Origin: Paragorgia papillata | Lineage: Eukaryota > Cnidaria > Anthozoa > Scleralcyonacea > Coralliidae | Direction: 5' to 3' | DNA: 64,000 nt | Assembly: GCA_035771165.1 (NCBI GenBank) | Contig: JAWNZC010000468.1 | Span: 1,121,001-1,185,000 of the forward strand | Shown here: piece by piece, positions 22,715-33,653 of the stretch | Position numbering within the stretch: position 1 is the stretch's first letter | How the letters are laid out: each line of letters begins with the position of its first letter | The notes under the pieces: model-generated | What the model saw: the letters and a program-made list of their open reading frames with translations, nothing else | Database searches by the model: none | Told to the model about the DNA's origin: nothing | Program-made: the position numbers and the translations under genes

Positions 22715-24755
22715 TTATTCTGAGATAGCATTTTCGGAATCACATTCTATGATTTCCTGAGGGAGTTCGTTCTCAGAATCGGAGTTGGTTTCGTCGTCGC
22801 TTGAACACTCTGACATCATTTCAACTGATGAATCATCACTGGCAGACTGAGAGGATCCCTCATCACTGGCAGACTGAGAGGATCCCTCATCATTAACTCT
22901 TCGTCTCTTCGACTTCGCTGGTTGAGCCGGTTGACCTGCTTTTCTGCGACGCTTGCTTTCGAGGTATATCTCGACTGCACTGCATCTCTTTCTTCTGTGC
23001 TCCACAAGCTGTCGTTTCCATATATGACCAAGGCCTCGTTAATGGTGTTGTGGTGCATAGAAAGACGTTTATCCGATAATATGTTTGTGACAACGCTGAA
23101 TGTTCGTTCAACGGAGGAATTTGAGCCTGAAATGCTTACGATAAGGCTAGCTAATTTGCAGAGATTCGGAAATTCTGTGCGACGATTGCACAAGACTGAC
23201 TGCCACAAAGGTTTTGCTTCAGGCAGTTTCGAGTAGTGGCTTCTAACGAAGATCTTGAAGCTTTTCCACTCCTTCAAGGCACGGGAGGTATCAAAAGATG
23301 CAAGTGACAGAGGCTCTTCAAAATGATTCGCGAGGCTCTGGATGTCTTCAATGCCAAATTCTTTATCAGAGCTCCAAAAGGCTGGGTCAAACCACTTCAT
23401 TTTGGAAAATATCTCATCATCATACGAAGCGAAACGATTCTTCAGAGTCGCAATAATAGCAGGAATTACTTTCTTCTTAATATTGCCCACCTTTTCCAAG
23501 CATCTATCCCGGTTGAAGCTATTCATTTGGAACTCGACGGTCACATACTCTCGGTTATTTTTCTTTTTTCTCTTGTGTCCTACCTTTACAAATCGGCCTT
23601 TGGCAACACCGTCCTCCATAATTTGGTATCGAGAAACACAGCTATCAAGGAACTCTCCTTCTTCTCCAATTTGGTCTTCTTTTTCACGCAGCTGCAAAAT
23701 GGTCCGGGTTACAGCCGACGAAACTTCGTATGGCATAAGAGTATCCGCCTCAAATACCATTGACGTTGGGGCAAGTTCTTCCAATAAGTCCAAATAAACG
23801 CCGACGGTGCACAAGAAGGAATATGATTGGAACTTCTTTAACAGACCACTTATCTTGGCACGTGTGTTTGCTGTCACTCCTTGCGTGTCAGCAACTGAAT
23901 TCTCGTAGGCCAGGATGTAGGCAGGCCACGTTTCAAGTAAATTCTTGAAACCTCGACGGCGATGGTTCACGAAGCGAGTACCGTGGATCTTAGGCAGTTG
24001 GTAATAATGGAATTGAAGGCTTTGGGCACATTCAGCAACTTGCGCTTTAATCTTACCAGAATTCTTCAAAAGTTGATAGTTTGTTCTATAAAATTCTTCC
24101 ACAGCTTCAAATTCTGGGATGTTCAATGACGACTTCACCGCAAGCTCGATCCGGTGGTTGGCGCAGTGGATAGTTAACAACCATGGCCGATTACGTTTCA
24201 GTTGCGTAAGAACACCACGGTATTTTCCAGTGTTGACACTAGCACCATCCGCGGTACAGCTTACAAGTCTCCCTCGGTAGGCTTCGGTTGACAATTCATA
24301 CTTCCCAGTTTCTTCGAATAAGCTGTTAATACCTTTGACGATAGCATCAGCGCTTCCACCGCCGAATTTCTCCATTTCAAGGAGACTTGCCACTATGTAC
24401 ACCGGTATGCCGTTTTTTTCAGTGCGAATTAGGACAAGTTCCTTCTCTGATTTTGTTTTGCGGGCTTGACTTCCATCGCTTAAAATTGAGAAGAAATCTG
24501 CACTGCCCAGGACGACTGCACACTTTTCCTGAACGGCTTCGGCGATGCAGTGAATGAATTCCCGTCCCGTTCTCCCATTCTCGGATCTCTCGATAAGTCG
24601 AACACCGTTGGCTTTTACACACTTTATCAACACGTTAAAATGGCGATGCGGCATTGTCGGCTCCATAGCCATTTCATACGCACATTTCATGAGCCTTCGA
24701 TAGGCATCATCTGTCGATTTTTTAAAGCTGGATGTCACTGATGTCTGAATCTGTA
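22715..24755 (-). pseudogene. hAT transposase main exon (ZNF862/KIAA1586-like), one C-terminal frameshift
   Basis: A 640-codon frame contains the hAT landmarks: ILSDGSQARKT (first Asp region), CTADGASVN, HCANHRIELAV, and near the C-terminus SGSNSSVERTFSVV with the catalytic Glu, followed by the dimerisation helix. After STEER the frame that continues the family pattern (AVEIYLESKRRR, an NLS-like KSKRRRV and an acidic tail) is one base off, so a frameshift lies near 22990. The long frame runs instead to 22816. The exon begins at about 24755 after an intron. A 24-bp tandem duplication encodes GSSQSASD twice. Nearly intact; probably a fairly recent copy. Confidence 0.85.
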
Positions 24756-25539
24756 AAATCGATTTTTTTGTCTGTTATATAAAGCCAAACTTTTAATACT
24801 GACATTGTTATTTGTTTTAATACGTTTGCCAAGAAAATCTTTTGCGTTTTAAACTTTTAATACATTATAAAATCTTAAGTCTTACAGCAAAGAGTTAATA
24901 TGATTTTACATAAAAGTATATTAAAAGTAAAAACGTGTATTAAAATTGTGATAAGGTTTGGCACACGTGTGATTTTAGCCGTGGTCCGTTATGAAACCGA
25001 CAAACGTGTCAAATTCGCAGTCCAAAAAACTTCAAACGTAAAAAAACACGTTTTCAAACTAGCTTCTCGCAATAAATTGCAAATCCACGTGGCACGAAAA
25101 ACGGATGCGGGCGCAAGGTGTTGTTCTAATTGAGTTGTTTACGGCGTTTTTCTCAATCTTCCAGACTTTTTGTCGCCTATTTTACCTTTTTAGTTCCCGA
25201 CTTCCCGTTTCAATTTTAACAGAATACAGTATAAAAGCATCTTAAAATATATAATGTTTTTCCAAAATGAGTCTCAAACTGAAGTGTGAATAGACCTGGA
25301 ATATTAGAACTGTTTTCAACAGCTACATGTACACCAACCGACCAACGGCTAGCAACGATGCACCAAATTAAATGCAGTGAAATTGCAGTAAACCCTTCCA
25401 CTGGCACACATGAAATTAAATAGCTTGTGTAAACGGGTCTTTCAATACATGTTCTACGCAGTTTAAATACGCTACTTATAAAGTAAAATTACTCATTAAA
25501 CACAAAGTCAAAGGGGAATTACCTTTCCATGACTTGGCT

Positions 25540-25861
25540 GCGAAATTATTCTTTCACTTGCAGGCCGCGTGTGTCTTCTATTTGGATAGCAATATGATGG
25601 CCTTCACTTTCCAGATGCCGATTGACCGTGTGCTTGCTCACAAAGTTTGTTCCCTCGATATACGATTTGACAGACTTCTTAATAGGCCCTTTGCAGTTTG
25701 GATGATGTAGTAACGCTTTTTTCGTTGCGCTGACAAACTTTGCACCAAACAAAATTAACATATACACGCTGACCGATGTTGATCGTCTTATAGCCAATAA
25801 CACCATCTTTCCCCCATTTCATAAAAGTTGCAAGATCGACTTTATTGCCTTTGGTGGCCAT
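25540..25861 (-). pseudogene. hAT transposase first exon (BED-type zinc finger), frameshifted
   Basis: It starts MATKGNKVDLATF at 25861 and includes WCKVCQRN, then after a one-base slip at an A-run (about 25714) reaches SKHTVNRHLESEGHH. The Cys-x2-Cys ... His-x5-His arrangement is a BED-like DNA-binding finger typical of hAT transposases. The exon stays open to about 25546; its donor and the main-exon acceptor near 24755 define an intron of about 0.8 kb. Confidence 0.65.
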
Positions 25862-26031
25862 TTTTAATTATAAACGTACACTGACATTATCAGCTCTGTC
25901 AGGTTTATAAAATATGGTCAAGTGACACTCGATTTTGTTTGATTAAAATTTCGCGCGCGCCATCAAATTTCGCGCGCGCGATAAATCGCGCGCGCAAATT
26001 CACCTGCGCGCGCCCCCAGAGCCAAGCCCTG

Positions 26032-26930
26032 TAATACTGACAGCCCATTTGTGATACAGTATATGATGGAAGATTAAGTCCTAAATATACTTTGTATATA
26101 ATGTTTAATACATGTATTGACATTAATTTACACTCCACATGATTTTACTCTCTAAAGGGGAGGTAGCAATGTTATTGAGTCAAATGATTATTACCCATTC
26201 CTGCCTGAGCCAGCCAATAATGTCCCCTTTATTGTTTTACTATGTTTATCAGCAGATGATTCCTCAGACACCCTATTTGTAGGCATCAATGGGTTAAATG
26301 GATTGACTATTTAAACAAAGAAAAATCACAACAAAATCAAAATTTTAGCTTATAAATTGAAATTTTGAGTTTTGTTACAAAGTGGTTAATGTATACCTTT
26401 AAATATTTGATTTAATTAAATATTAGTTAACAAATTGTTGAAATAATTTTCTCATTCTACAGGACTGCACTGGTACACATTGAGTGATGATGCGAAAGCC
26501 AACTTCTCAACGAAAGAAAAGGATAGATGATTACACTGATGTTCCCTTGTGTCATTACTGATTGGATTGTTGTTAAGTACACTTTGAAAATACCAACATT
26601 CTAAATATGTAATGTAGTATCCTAAATACTGAATGATGTATTTTGGATATAGATGCAGAACCCCATACATGTAACATGGTTAGTCTAAGATTTTTAGCTT
26701 AGTTAATATTTGGGAATTTGAACTGCCAAAAATGGTTTGCTTATGACCATCGCCCCATATACCATGTATATAACTAGTATTTATTATAGTAAGTGTATAC
26801 TTTAATGTCATCCTGATGTAAACCCTCACAGTTTTTTAATATGTGTTAAAATATATTGAATATGTTGACATTAATGTTAAATGCTTTTAAAAATGTTTAT
26901 TTTCTCTCGGTCATTGATGTGCTGAATGAC
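26032..26930. other. No supported gene
   Basis: AT-rich interior of the 14.4-kb element. An acceptor-like TTCTACAG at 26454-26461 precedes about 20 open codons and a stop, a possible terminal exon. The minus frame 26452-26670 has no recognisable domain. Confidence 0.35.
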
Positions 26931-26934
26931 ATGT

Positions 26935-27300
26935 TTCACGGTGTGTTATTATGCACACCTACATGTGTAAGATAACACACATCAGGGCATGTTGCATAAC
27001 ACACCTTTTTATTAACACACCTATATATAACACATCTTAACATGTGTTATATAACGTACGAAGGTGTGTTAAATAACACACCAAGGTGTGTTTGAAAACC
27101 GACCAAGGTGTGTGAAATAACACACCTTTTCACAAAACACAACTTAGGGTGTGTAAAAATTTGGAGAAGCTAAAAAAAAACCTTACTAGATTAGATGTGT
27201 TTTTTAACATACCATAAGCTGTGCCTTTCAACACTTAAGGTGTGTTAGAAAACCTAACGTAAGGTGTGTTAACATTTGGACAAAAAAGGTGTGTTATTGT
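26935..27300. repeat. Array of degenerate AAGGTGTGTT / AACACACC palindromes
   Basis: At least eight copies of GGTGTGTTAAATAACACACC-like units occur at irregular spacing. The half-sites are inverted within each unit. It is similar in design, but not in sequence, to the TCCTATAGGA arrays at the element ends. Confidence 0.75.
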
Positions 27301-27341
27301 AGAATATTGTACTGCGTAACTATTGATAAAATGTTTTGTAG

Positions 27342-27581
27342 TGTGGGAAATGTATCTCCTGCGTCACCAAAAACTCACTGTTGATTATAGGTTTAAACCG
27401 TATTTAATACTCGCTAAGACTCACTTCGGTACTCGCTAAAACTCTTCCTCACAGACTCACAAAAAAACAACAACACAACGTTCTGGTCACGTGTCCGTTC
27501 ACGACAAGCCTTATTTGGTATTGAGTCAACTAACGCTAAATAACATCCGTCAAAATCACAAAATCTGAACAATTTTCTACA
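27342..27581 (-). repeat. BEL/Pao 3' LTR (240 bp)
   Basis: Reads as identical to 32976-33215 over all 240 positions by eye. On the minus strand it starts TGTAG and ends CCCACA. Confidence 0.92.
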
Positions 27582-27596
27582 CCCTCCCCCCATTTA
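27582..27596 (-). other. Polypurine tract
   Basis: On the minus strand AAATGGGGGGGAGGG directly abuts the 3' LTR, as required for plus-strand DNA priming. Confidence 0.75.
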
Positions 27597-27635
27597 AGTG
27601 TTCATACAGCTTAAATGTTATATTAAAAGCCAATG

Positions 27636-30600
27636 TCAATCTCCTGACTCCTGGCCAAAAGTATCTCTTAATCGATCCTTGGCGATGTGTTTTGCTCTTC
27701 TTTCTGGCATAACTCTTGGGACGAATACTTCTGCATCTGGATTTGGCTTCCACTTTGGGTCTTCTCCTCCAATCTCCAGGTCACACACCAATTGTAATGG
27801 ACGTTCAATGATGAATCCATTTCCCTGTTTGATCTTTAGGCCACGAACTGTTCCATCTTTGCCAGTTATTTTCTTCACTACTCTTCCCAACTTCCACAGC
27901 GCCTTGTCCTTCACGTCACTTTTCAGTAGTACCACGGCTCCAACATTTGGTATCTTTATATCACCTTCTGTACAGCTTCGTTGCCTTTCTTCCAGAGCAT
28001 GGACATATTCTCTCATAAATCTTCTTCTTAGGTGTTCCTTGCTTTGCTGCAGGAATTTCACTCGTTTGGTCACATTCTCCTCCCCCATCTTCTCAAGATC
28101 TTCTTCCAAGGTTGGTGTTGGTTTTCCTCTAAGCAAAATGTCGGGTGTGAGAATAGGTTGTTCAAACTCCTCCCCCTGGTAAAGAAGTGGTCTGTTGTTC
28201 ATTGAGGTTTCGACGTCTAACAGAACTTCCTCCAACTCTTGATAGGTTAGCAACCTCTTTCCGATAATCTTCGATAGACTCCTCTTCATGATGCCGATTA
28301 GACGTTCAAAGAAGCCTCCCCACCATGGTGCGCGGGCTAGGTTGAACTTCCATGTAATCTCCAGTGATCCCAAGTAATTCATCAAATTTGGATCCTTCTT
28401 TAGGACAGATAACCACTTTCCCGTAGCCACGAATGTTTTTCCATTGTCGCTTACAATCGTTTGATGACACCCTCTACGGGCCACGAATTCTTTCAGTGCT
28501 CTCTGGAATTCTAGTGCGGAGAGATCACGGCATAGCCTCAAATGAACTGCCCAAGTACAAGCGCATGTAAATAGGGCGATGTATGCCTTACCTGTGGTGG
28601 ACTTCTTAATTCTGTGGTAGATAGGCCCTGCGAAGTCAACCTCAGTAACCACAAACGGATCTGATGGTTCCACTCTGAACACCGGTAGAGTAGACTTGCT
28701 GGCGCATGCCGTAGACACAGGCTTTTTCCAGTAGCGCTTGCAGACATTACACTCGTGGATCACCTTTTTCGTCAAAGACCTAATCTTGGGTATCCAAAAC
28801 TTCTCTCGGACACGACACATCGTCGTTGAGACTCCCCCATGTAGCATCTGCTCGTGAATTCTCAGAATAATCATTGAAGCTAGCTTGCAATTCCGTGGTA
28901 GGAATACAGGATAGTAACGTGGGACTCTACCACAACACCTCCATATACCATCTTCGTCCTTTCTTAGCTCGACGCTTGACCTTAATGGTTGGGAAGATTG
29001 TGCTTGAGTGATCCAGAACTTCTCGGCTGCTTGGAATTCTTCGGTCGTTAGAGGCCCTTTCTTTTTCACAGCTTCCTTACAATTGTTAATGAACCGCTTC
29101 ACAAACGCAGTCACTCGTATAAGTTTCCAGTAAGACGCGTTCTTCGCCAGAAGTGTTTCTTTGGTCGCATTTCGCTCTACTTCAGTTTCTTTGGCTTGCA
29201 GCTGCTTGTCGTTCTTGGTCTTGGCTCGTTCTTTCACATTTTCGGGGTCTTCGGAAATTTCAGGTTGCTTGGGCCACTTGCTCGGGGTACTCAGCCAACT
29301 AGGATCTCTCAACCACAGCTCTCCGAGTTGGTCTGCAGTCGCACCTCTGGTACCTTGATCACTAGGATTCTCATTGGTTGGCACATAATGCCATCGTAAC
29401 TGCTCTTTCTCTTGAATGGATTTAGTTCGGTTTCGGACGAATTGAGCCCAGGTACCTTTGCCTTTGATCCAGTAGAGTACCGTCGTACTGTCTACCCAGC
29501 AATGGTATTCGTCAATGGGTTGATCTTTCAGGACTTGCATGACATGACTCATCAACTTGCTGAGCGTATGTGCGGCGACGAGCTCCAAACGGGGTATTGA
29601 CTGGTTTTTCGGTGCTATTCTTGACTTTGCAACAAGCAGGTTTTGCTTAATTGGGGTGGTGTTGTGAGAAGAAACCACATATATGGCTGCCGAGACTGCT
29701 AACTTGCTTGCGTCTGAAAAACCGTGGAGAGCCATCTTGGTTAGGCCTGCATTGACAACGCTGCGTGGGATGCTTACCATTGGATGTGCTTTCATACTCT
29801 TGATCCACTTGTTCCAGGGCCTCCGAATGTCATCTGGTACTTCTTGATCCCACTTGAGCTCCTTCAGGCATACCTCACTGTACAGTATCTTTCCCAAAAC
29901 TACTATGGGTGCTACGATGCCAAGTAGGTCAAAGATGCTGTTAATGGCGGATAACATCTTTCTCTTTGTTAATGGGCCTTCTTCTGTTTCCTTGACAGGC
30001 TTTACAAAGCTTATTGAAAGTTCATCTTTTCCTTTGTCCCACGGAATACCAAGGATCTTTGCATCATGTTTCTGATCACCACTCACTGGCTCACCATGTT
30101 GTGAAACAGCTTGAGGTTTCTCTGTTTCATTCTGAATCTGCTTCTCTACTTCAGGAACATTACAATGCCATTTGTGAAGCTGAAATCCCCCTTCTGCCAT
30201 GATCTGGGTTGCTTCCTGCTGGAATGTCAACAGTTCCTCTCCAGCATCACCACCAGACTGTACATCATCCACATAGGTATTCTGCAGCAACTCCTCTGCT
30301 GTTTTAGGATATTTCTCTTCATATTGGCCAACATGCTTCTGTAACGTTGCTCCAAGAATGTAAGGACTAGGGCCAGATCCAAAAATTACTCGAGTAAATC
30401 GGTATTCAACGATGCTCCTCTTCTACAAATTGTCATACCAGAGCAATCGAAGGGCATCTCTATCTTCTGGATTAACCTTGATTTGAAGAAAGGCTTTCTG
30501 TATATCCCCAGTAATACAGTTATGCTTTGTTCTGTTCCTGAGCAAGATGTCAAAGATCAATGGTTGTAATGAAGGACCAACTTCTAAACAGTTGTTGAGT

Positions 30601-32909
30601 GATGGTGACTGGATATCTCTCTTTGCTGAACAGTCGTACACTATTCTCATCTTTGTTGACTCTGCCTCATCTTTGATAACTGCTTGATGTGGGATGTAGT
30701 GAATTGTTTCTCCTGTCGCTACTTCTGGTACCGGCTCCAAAATTCCCTCTTGCAACTGCTGTTTCATGACAGTGTCATATTCCTCGAGTCTTCCCATTCG
30801 TTCCAGTTTTCGGATTGTGCTGTTTAGCCTTGCTAGGGTCAGCTCTTTGTTAGCTGGCAAAGGACTACGATCTTTTTTCCATGGCAACCGTGTTGAATAT
30901 GTTCCATCCTCGAGTCGCTGCAACTGGTTCTTGAAATTGTCATGGAACAAACTGTGGTTATCAGCCTCATCTGAAAGCCCAAGGACTTCTTGCGAGCACA
31001 TTTGGTTAAACTCATCTTGACTAGACTTCAGAAAGAATCCCTTTTCTGTCTCTGTACCTGAGGACATGGACTTTCCAGTAATCACCCATCCTAGCATAGT
31101 GTATTCCGCTCCCGGGTCAGTGTCAGGGTTTACTCCAAGCACTGGGGGCTCTGTGGACTTGATTCTTTGAATATCAGCCGCTCCAAGGATAATATGCACT
31201 GGTAGTTGATCTTCTTTTGATGTTTCTTCACTGAAGTGGAGTCGCCTTATTCGGTGGTTGTTTCTCTTCAACTCTGGGATATGCGGATTGGGTAGGTAGG
31301 TCAAGACTGGCTTCTCTGCATTGATACACTGCAGCTCTATTCCAAAATCATCAAGGGCATTAGATTCAACACATACTTTGTAAATCTCAACTCGTTTGTC
31401 CACTGTTCCATACATTTGCTCGATGACTTTCCTTTCACTGTGACAGGGCTCAATACCAAGCTTTGAGAGAAGGTTTGAACTGATATAAGAACTGCCAGCT
31501 CCACTGTCAAGCATGACTCTAGCCTGTACACCATTGACTTTAGCAATCACTGTCGCATGAATCGTTGTATGGGAATCTACTGCACCATAGAACCTTTCGG
31601 AAGGGTCTTGTGACTGAGGGTTATGGTTTTGAGGGAGTGTTGTCTGGTTCTTGTCACATATAGAGGTGTGATGTCTACCATTGCATCTCCCGCACCCACG
31701 TGATCTGCACTGGGACGCTGTGTGCCCAGATCTTGCACAATTGTAGCATAACTTGTTTCTCTTCAAGTGCTCTCTTCTACTGGCAATATCGAGAACCTTT
31801 GTGCATTCTGGGCTGCGATGTGTAGTCAGACAACAGTAAACACAAGCAGGTGGACCTTGTTTTCCCCGTAGAGTGGTGCCAGACATTAGCAATTTGTCTT
31901 CCCTTCTGGAATGGTTACCCAATTGATTCCAACTTGGTTTCTTGTTATAACTAGGTGGGTCTGGAATATCAGTGGGCAGTGGATTCCTATCTGTATATCT
32001 CCGCAAGTTGTCAACCAGCTCTTCTAAGCCCCACTCCTCCCACTTATCATCCTTCTGGGCCATAACCTCTCTTACAGGGCCAAGCTTGTCCATTATACTG
32101 TACACATAGCTCTGGGCTCCTTCAAGCTTTTTCATTGTGGCAAGGGTGCGAACAGTCTTAGACAATTGTTTGTGAAAGTTGTGTATTTCTTTCACCTTTT
32201 GCACGCTTGAGATTCTTGGCAAGGACTCTAAATCTTTGATTAAAGCTTTGTGGACTTTAATGTCTTTTCCAAAGGTCATTTCCAGGATCTTCTTTGCCTC
32301 AGTATATCCCTCAGGTGTGTGGGGTAGACCAAGAATGTGCTCTTTGGGTTCCCCCTCGACTAACTCTAACAAATAATTGAACTTACTGATTTCAGAGATC
32401 TTTGAACCGTCGACTTCCACAACAAATTGATTCCAGAAACGTAACCAATCTTTATAGTCCCCCTTGAATGGTGTAATGGTGTACCTTTGTAATTTAACAG
32501 ATTGAGACTTGGCCATTTCTTGCTCAGACTTCTTCTTTTGCAATTCCGTCTCCAGTTCCAGTTTCTTCTTGAATCGATCTTCTTCCTTCTTGAGCAAGTC
32601 TCCTCGTTCGAGATCGCACAACCGTTGTTTTAGTCTGTTCCTCAATTCTCGGATAGGTACTAGTTCTTCTTTACGGGTTTGCGACCAAGCTCTCACATGT
32701 TCAATCGGTTTGTCGGCTTCTAACATTTCATCCTTGACGATGCTCGCCGCGGAGTCCAGATTCTTGTTGATTTCACATATCTTTTCGTAGGCTAGCGTAA
32801 GGTCGTCTCTTTCCCCAGTTTGATAGGTTTCCTTTATCTCCTCAGCGTAGAAACTAGCCTTCTTGAACTCCTTGGTATAGCGTTCTTCGGATGTCTCCGT
32901 CATGTTCAC
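27636..32909 (-). pseudogene. BEL/Pao gag-pol polyprotein with a single amber codon in the RT
   Basis: One frame runs about 1,758 codons from MNMTETSEER and is interrupted only by TAG at 30423-30425. In order: a coiled-coil Lys/Glu-rich leader; the gag-like DUF1759 region (TPFKGDYKDWLRFW); two zinc knuckles (CYNCARSGHTASQC); an aspartic protease (MLDSGAGSSY); a reverse transcriptase with catalytic YVDD just after the amber; RNase H and the Pao-specific region (DLLGIVAPIV); an integrase with an H2C2 finger; Asp in EVDFAGP, Asp in SDNGKTF and Glu in GGFFERLIG; and a C-terminal beta-barrel domain (LGRVVKK). The length is normal for BEL/Pao. The amber falls inside the polymerase, not at gag-pol, so it is more likely an inactivating nonsense change than recoding. 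Confidence 0.92.
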
Positions 32910-32950
32910 TTCGAATTACGAATGATGATTATTACCTTCGCGGCTTCGCT

Positions 32951-32968
32951 ATCCTGCCGGGGTCGCCA
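32951..32968 (-). other. Candidate primer-binding site
   Basis: TGGCGACCCCGGCAGGAT on the minus strand begins 7 nt inside the 5' LTR. The TGG start matches a tRNA 3' CCA end. I did not identify the tRNA. Confidence 0.6.
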
Positions 32969-32975
32969 CTTTTGG

Positions 32976-33215
32976 TGTGGGAAATGTATCTCCTGCGTCA
33001 CCAAAAACTCACTGTTGATTATAGGTTTAAACCGTATTTAATACTCGCTAAGACTCACTTCGGTACTCGCTAAAACTCTTCCTCACAGACTCACAAAAAA
33101 ACAACAACACAACGTTCTGGTCACGTGTCCGTTCACGACAAGCCTTATTTGGTATTGAGTCAACTAACGCTAAATAACATCCGTCAAAATCACAAAATCT
33201 GAACAATTTTCTACA
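32976..33215 (-). repeat. BEL/Pao 5' LTR (240 bp)
   Basis: Directly upstream of gag-pol in its reading direction; partner of 27342-27581. It would carry promoter and polyadenylation signals. AT-rich sequence is present but no unambiguous TATA box could be set. Confidence 0.9.
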
Positions 33216-33219
33216 GTAG

Positions 33220-33653
33220 AGTATCTTGTATAATTCCAAAGAATATTCTATTGTATATCTTGTAAGATAGCTTATAGAATATTCTAAAGCATTTTCTATT
33301 ACATCTTATAGCATATTCTATAGAATATTCCATAGAGAATCCAATAGAATACGTCCCAAAATCTAATAGAATATTCTATATAATTTTTTTATGGAATATT
33401 CTATTGGATATTTTCGTAAGGGGAACTTGCTTTGTTTTTCTCACTGATGAATTTCCATAGGATTTGCTCAATAGGAATTCCTATAGGAAATCCTATAGGA
33501 AATCCTATAGGATCCAATGGAAATTCCTATAGGATTCTATAGGAATTTCTATAGGAATTCCTATAGGAAATTGGGCCAAAATCTTATAGAAATTCCTATA
33601 GGAATTCCTATAGGATTTTCTATAGGAATTCCTATAGGATTTTTTCGTAAGGG
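33220..33653. repeat. AGAATATTCT and TCCTATAGGA palindrome arrays (right end of the 14.4-kb element)
   Basis: Two adjoining arrays are present. Bases 33230-33410 are built on (A)GAATATTCT(A) units and end in TTTTCGTAAGGGG (33408-33421), a second terminus-like sequence. Bases 33460-33653 are built on TCCTATAGGA units and end in CGTAAGGG. This may mean two related elements lie end to end. Confidence 0.75.

Larger units (their letters stand above)
22245..26031 (-). mobile_element. Autonomous-type hAT transposon, 3.8 kb
   Basis: The termini are CAGTGCTTTCC (22245) and GCCAAGCCCTG (to 26031), giving CAG-type imperfect TIRs. The flanking 8-mers CATTACTG (22237-22244) and TAATACTG (26032-26039) agree at 6 of 8 positions, as expected for an aged hAT duplication. 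Next to each end lie runs of CGCGCGCG separated by about 20-bp AT spacers (22266-22312 and 25954-26008). The two-exon transposase gene occupies most of the interior. Confidence 0.85.
27342..33215 (-). mobile_element. BEL/Pao LTR retrotransposon, nearly full-length and young
   Basis: Two 240-bp direct repeats (27342-27581 and 32976-33215) read as identical, begin TGTGGG and end CTACA. They are flanked by GTAG on both sides (27338-27341, 33216-33219). In the minus direction the order is LTR, primer-binding site, gag-pol, purine tract, LTR. Identical LTRs mean little time since insertion. The only obvious coding lesion is one in-frame amber codon. Confidence 0.92.

Noticed and set aside
22922..24741. 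Plus-strand ORFs (22922-23236, 23323-23797, 24550-24741)
   Set aside because: Antisense shadows of the hAT transposase on the minus strand.
27598..32790. Plus-strand ORFs across the BEL/Pao region
   Set aside because: Antisense shadows of the gag-pol frame.
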